Shown: in pieces, positions 61,210-64,000 of the stretch
Layout: the number at the start of each line of letters is the position of its first letter
Position numbering within the stretch: position 1 is the first letter of the stretch
Source of the DNA: Firmicutes bacterium UBA5559
Lineage (GTDB): Bacteria > Bacillota > Clostridia > Peptostreptococcales > Anaerovoracaceae
Direction: 5' to 3'
Assembly (NCBI GenBank): GCA_002425705.1
Contig: DIMT01000026.1
Coordinates: 30,840 to 94,839, forward strand
DNA length: 64,000 nt
Translations under genes and position numbers: made by a program
The notes under the pieces: model-generated
Databases searched by the model: none
Told to the model about the DNA's origin: nothing
What the model saw: only the letters and a program-made list of their open reading frames with translations

Positions 61210-62373
61210 TTGCTTCAGATACAGATGCTGGGAAAATTCCGCATAGCAGGGGATCACATCCACTACGATGAAAAACTAAGCAGCAAACTGGTGGGTTTGT
61301 TGAGCTTTTTATTGATGAATTCCAGTCGGGAAGTAAGCCGGGACAAACTTCTATCTTATTTGTGGCCGGATAGCAATGAAGAAGCTGCAAAATCCAATCT
61401 TCGATTCAACCTTTGGAATCTGAGAAAAATCATTCCGCTGGATCGAAAGGGAGAAGAATTGGTTCTGAGCGGCAAAGATTCCTGCCGTATCAATGAAAAT
61501 TATGAATTTTACTGTGACCGGCTGGAACTGGATCGGTTCCGCAGCTGCAGCGAGTATACGGTGGAAGAACTGGTACGCCTCAAGGATCTATTTCAGGGAG
61601 ATTTTCTGGAAGGTCTTTATCTGCGAAACTGCAATGAATTTAACGAATTGGTCCTCTTTGAACGGGTAGCCTGTCAGAACCGGCAGGTGGAGATTCTTAA
61701 AAGCCTGCTTGAAGTCTATGAAGAGGAAGGCCGCTTCGAGGAAGGGCTGCAGATCCTGATGGAAATGGAAGCCATCGAGCCCTATAACGAGCGGTTCGCC
61801 TGGAAAATCATGAACCTGTATGCCAGAGAAGGGAACCGGGCCGCGGCTCTTCGCTATTACAAGAAATTCGAAAATAGTTTGCGCCGGCATTTGAATATTT
61901 CTCCCAACGATGAACTGAAAACCCTCTATGCATCTCTCCAAGAGGACTACCCGGTTCCGGAGCAGCCGGTCCTTATGGGCCGGAATAAAAAAATCAACTT
62001 AAGGGGTTACGGGATCCCGTCGGTTGATTTCTTCTGGCTTTCGGATATCCTTCTGCAAGTGATACGGCAAGCAGACTGCTCGGTGATGAAGAAAATAGAC
62101 GATCATTACCTGGCGGACCTGGCCTTTATCCAAAGAGAACTGCTCCGCTTCCTGAATGCTGCCGGTGATGGAACCGAAACCATTGGCACCATACCGGATG
62201 TGCGGATCATCCAAGCCTTCGTGCGCCTGATGGAGATGCTGGGGCAGACTTACCAAGTGGAAGTAGTTCAGCCAGCAATCGAGGAAATCGATGAAAAATC
62301 AAAAATGGCCCTGGAGTACCTGAAAAACAGGAAAGTTGCCGGTGTCCTGATTCAAAGCCCTAAGGAATCATAA
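61210..62373 (+). CDS. BTAD-domain (SARP-like) transcriptional regulator
   Basis: 387 residues. An OmpR-like winged helix (about 1-90: SKLVGLLSFLLMNSSREVSR ... SNLRFNLWNLRKII) and a bacterial transcriptional activation domain (about 95-240; ERFAWKIMNLYAREGNRAAA) form the SARP/BTAD architecture; the last 140 residues have no recognised family. There is no ATPase domain. TTG 61210 follows GAAGGGAGGG. It lies 24 bases after the second amidohydrolase and probably regulates this cluster. Confidence 0.83.
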   Translation: MLQIQMLGKFRIAGDHIHYDEKLSSKLVGLLSFLLMNSSREVSRDKLLSYLWPDSNEEAAKSNLRFNLWNLRKIIPLDRKGEELVLSGKDSCRINENYEFYCDRLELDRFRSCSEYTVEELVRLKDLFQGDFLEGLYLRNCNEFNELVLFERVACQNRQVEILKSLLEVYEEEGRFEEGLQILMEMEAIEPYNERFAWKIMNLYAREGNRAAALRYYKKFENSLRRHLNISPNDELKTLYASLQEDYPVPEQPVLMGRNKKINLRGYGIPSVDFFWLSDILLQVIRQADCSVMKKIDDHYLADLAFIQRELLRFLNAAGDGTETIGTIPDVRIIQAFVRLMEMLGQTYQVEVVQPAIEEIDEKSKMALEYLKNRKVAGVLIQSPKES

Positions 62374-63242
62374 TCTCTTCCGAAGCCTTCTCCCAATACT
62401 TCGGTGGCATTGGTGATGGTCAGAAAAGCATTGGGGTCGATTTCCTTGACGATGGACCGCAACTTCCCGACTTGTTTGGGATAAACAACGACGAAGAGCA
62501 TTTGCTGTTCCTGCTGGGTATACATGCCGGTGGCTTTGATGCCTGTGTTTCCTCGGCCTAACTGCTGGATGATTTCCCTGGAAATCTCTTCGTTTTTCTG
62601 AGAGATGATATAGGCAGCCTTGGCAAAATGCATCCCCGAAAGGAGGGTGCTGATCATATAGGATGAGACCACCAGAGCCAGGATGGCATACAGGCCCTTA
62701 TGGACGCCGAATACATAAAAACCGCTTAAAATAATCAGTCCGTCGATTCCCCGGATCAGGTTGACGATGGGAAAGGCAGGGAAACGGAACTTGATGATGG
62801 AAGCCAGCATGTCCGTGCCACCGGTGGAGGCCGAAATCCTAAGAACCAACCCGATTCCCGTCCCCATCAGTGCGCCTCCGAAGACAGCACCTAACAGAAG
62901 GTCATCACCTACGCTGATGAAGCGGGGCAGCAGGTCGCAGTACCAGAAGGCAATGGATACCCAAAGGACCGCATAAAGGGAACGCTGGGCGAACCGAAAA
63001 CCCCGCTGCTTGATGACGATCAGAAACAGGGGGATGTTCAGGACCAGATTTGTTACATATAAGGGAATAGGAAAACCGAAAACCTCTCCCGTGACTTCTT
63101 TTATAACGATGGCCAGACCGGATACGCCGCCGGCCACCAGCCCTAGAGGGGACATGAACCAGGTGATGCCGATGGCCAGGATGGTCATACCGATGACGAT
63201 CTGTATAAAATCTCGACTGCTGATACCTACTATTTTTTGCAT
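62352..63242 (-). CDS. YitT-family membrane protein
   Basis: 296 residues with five or six N-terminal membrane segments (including SPLGLVAGGVSGLAIVI) and a C-terminal cytoplasmic DUF2179 domain (about 220-290). Family function is uncertain; a transport or sensing role is suspected. ATG 63242 was chosen because GGAGGA lies 6 bases upstream; the frame to 63302 is unsupported. Its 3' end overlaps the BTAD gene by 22 bases, so the two converge. Confidence 0.85.
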   Translation of the reverse strand: MQKIVGISSRDFIQIVIGMTILAIGITWFMSPLGLVAGGVSGLAIVIKEVTGEVFGFPIPLYVTNLVLNIPLFLIVIKQRGFRFAQRSLYAVLWVSIAFWYCDLLPRFISVGDDLLLGAVFGGALMGTGIGLVLRISASTGGTDMLASIIKFRFPAFPIVNLIRGIDGLIILSGFYVFGVHKGLYAILALVVSSYMISTLLSGMHFAKAAYIISQKNEEISREIIQQLGRGNTGIKATGMYTQQEQQMLFVVVYPKQVGKLRSIVKEIDPNAFLTITNATEVLGEGFGRDYDSLGL

Positions 63243-63369
63243 AATGATCCTCCGGGATTTTTTTCTACTTTTTGAACCCAGATTATTATACAATAAAATC
63301 AAAGAAAATGGGTAAATTCTATATAGGTATTATGAATAGAATGAAAACTCACATAATGAAGGAGCGTTT

Positions 63370-63954
63370 ATGAAAAAAATCTATCGAATCATTGTGTTGG
63401 CCCTCATCGCTGTCATTGTCGTTTCCGGAGCCATCTTTTTCCGTTCAGGCTTGCTTGGGAACCAGGAGCGGTTTACCAGCCAGGGTGTCATCGAACAAGT
63501 GAAGGCGCTTCAGGAGTTGAACACCGTGGAGATGTATTTCAGCGAGATCATCGATTTTAAGGATGCCCTGACCATACGAGAAATAAAGATTCCTTTTACA
63601 GAAAAAAGCTTTATCTTCACCGTTAAGGCCAGAGTAAAAGCAGGCACGGACCTTTCCGGGCTTACGGAAGGGGATGTGGTTCTGGAAGAAAACAAGCTGA
63701 CCCTCCGATTGCCGGAGCCGGTGATAACCTCGAAGGAAATTCTTTCTTATCAGGCCTATTCTGAAAAAGATGGTCTGTTCAACGAAGTCACCAACGAGGA
63801 CACCCTAAAGGCCCTGGAACTTTTTACGGAGGACTTGGAAAAACAAGCTTTGGAAAACGGCATCCTGGAAAAAGCCCGGGAGAACGCAGAAAAGGCCATC
63901 GAGGACTTATTCACCGCATTGGGATTTGAAACCGTAGTCATTCAGTGGAAATAA
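63370..63954 (+). CDS. DUF4230-family membrane-anchored protein
   Basis: 194 residues: one N-terminal helix (IIVLALIAVIVVSGAIFF, about 7-24), then a soluble domain (ELNTVEMYFSEIID, VKARVKAGTDLSGL, LRLPEPVITSKEIL) matching the DUF4230 pattern, and a charged helical C-terminus. Function unknown; likely extracytoplasmic. AAGGAG precedes ATG 63370. The last 46 bases of the window after its stop hold no gene. Confidence 0.75.
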   Translation: MKKIYRIIVLALIAVIVVSGAIFFRSGLLGNQERFTSQGVIEQVKALQELNTVEMYFSEIIDFKDALTIREIKIPFTEKSFIFTVKARVKAGTDLSGLTEGDVVLEENKLTLRLPEPVITSKEILSYQAYSEKDGLFNEVTNEDTLKALELFTEDLEKQALENGILEKARENAEKAIEDLFTALGFETVVIQWK

Positions 63955-64000
63955 ACAACTATTCCTATTATTTCATGAAAACTTAAATTGCAATAGCAAA

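Noticed and set aside
1..64000. CRISPR arrays, tRNA/rRNA genes, insertion sequences, prophage or toxin-antitoxin pairs
   Set aside because: No regularly spaced repeats, cloverleaf-like genes, transposase or integrase motifs were recognised by eye on either strand; short RNA genes could still be missed without a model search.

Overview
The window is a gene-dense chromosomal piece of an anaerobic, amino-acid-fermenting member of the Clostridia (Bacillota). The evidence is the 3' end of a wal/yyc operon next to rlmH, strong AGGAGG-type ribosome sites with several TTG starts, a D-ornithine Stickland degradation operon, pyruvate formate-lyase, many ferredoxin-type proteins, a class 1B dihydroorotate dehydrogenase and an S-layer-homology surface protein. 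No rRNA, tRNA, CRISPR array, phage or transposase gene was recognised. The species cannot be named from the sequence.

Layout. 1-3.8 kb: end of the wal operon (yycH, yycI, yycJ), rlmH and an HD hydrolase. 4-11.2 kb: nhaA, then two sodium:solute symporters of one family flanking a membrane histidine kinase and its OmpR-type response regulator; the second symporter is paired with a DUF3311 subunit. 11.4-20.6 kb: a small winged-helix regulator diverging from a sigma-54 activator (RocR/PrdR type), then the ornithine operon ord-ortA-ortB-oraS-oraE plus a GlmL-like ATPase. A consensus -24/-12 promoter drives this operon, and one 14-bp dyad occurs three times (over the activator's own promoter and twice upstream of the operon), which suggests a self-regulated circuit. 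20.6-24 kb: a 1139-residue SLH protein with lectin-like domains and a G10 tract in its coding strand.

24-36.4 kb: a membrane polyferredoxin fused to a flavin reductase, a CoA-disulfide-reductase-like enzyme, MsrA-MsrB, an ABC exporter with adaptor, a PucR regulator, a class-V aminotransferase, endonuclease IV, a CDF cation exporter and a ferredoxin-nitroreductase. 36.4-42.8 kb: a tightly overlapped pyrimidine operon pyrB-I-C-F-K-D-E behind a promoter, a leader hairpin and an intrinsic terminator. 42.8-48.4 kb: Spx/ArsC-like protein, EFR1 flavodoxin-ferredoxin, YlmH-like protein, rhodanese, a c-di-GMP turnover protein (5TMR-LYT/PAS/GGDEF/HD-GYP) and a DtxR-type regulator.

48.5-54.4 kb: pflB-pflA behind a clear ZTP (pfl-motif) riboswitch with terminator, then feoA, feoB and a 54-codon Cys-rich Feo protein, with three TTAG/CTAA dyads that are candidate sites for the DtxR-type regulator. 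54.4-64 kb: TetR regulator with its operator inside its own promoter, NhaC antiporter, M20 peptidase, two YtcJ-type amidohydrolases, a BTAD-type regulator, a YitT membrane protein and a DUF4230 protein.

Functionally, the window joins amino-acid fermentation (ornithine; possibly peptide or amide substrates through M20/YtcJ), Na+-coupled transport (two SSS, NhaA, NhaC), one-carbon and pyrimidine supply, iron uptake, and repair of oxidative damage in an anaerobe.
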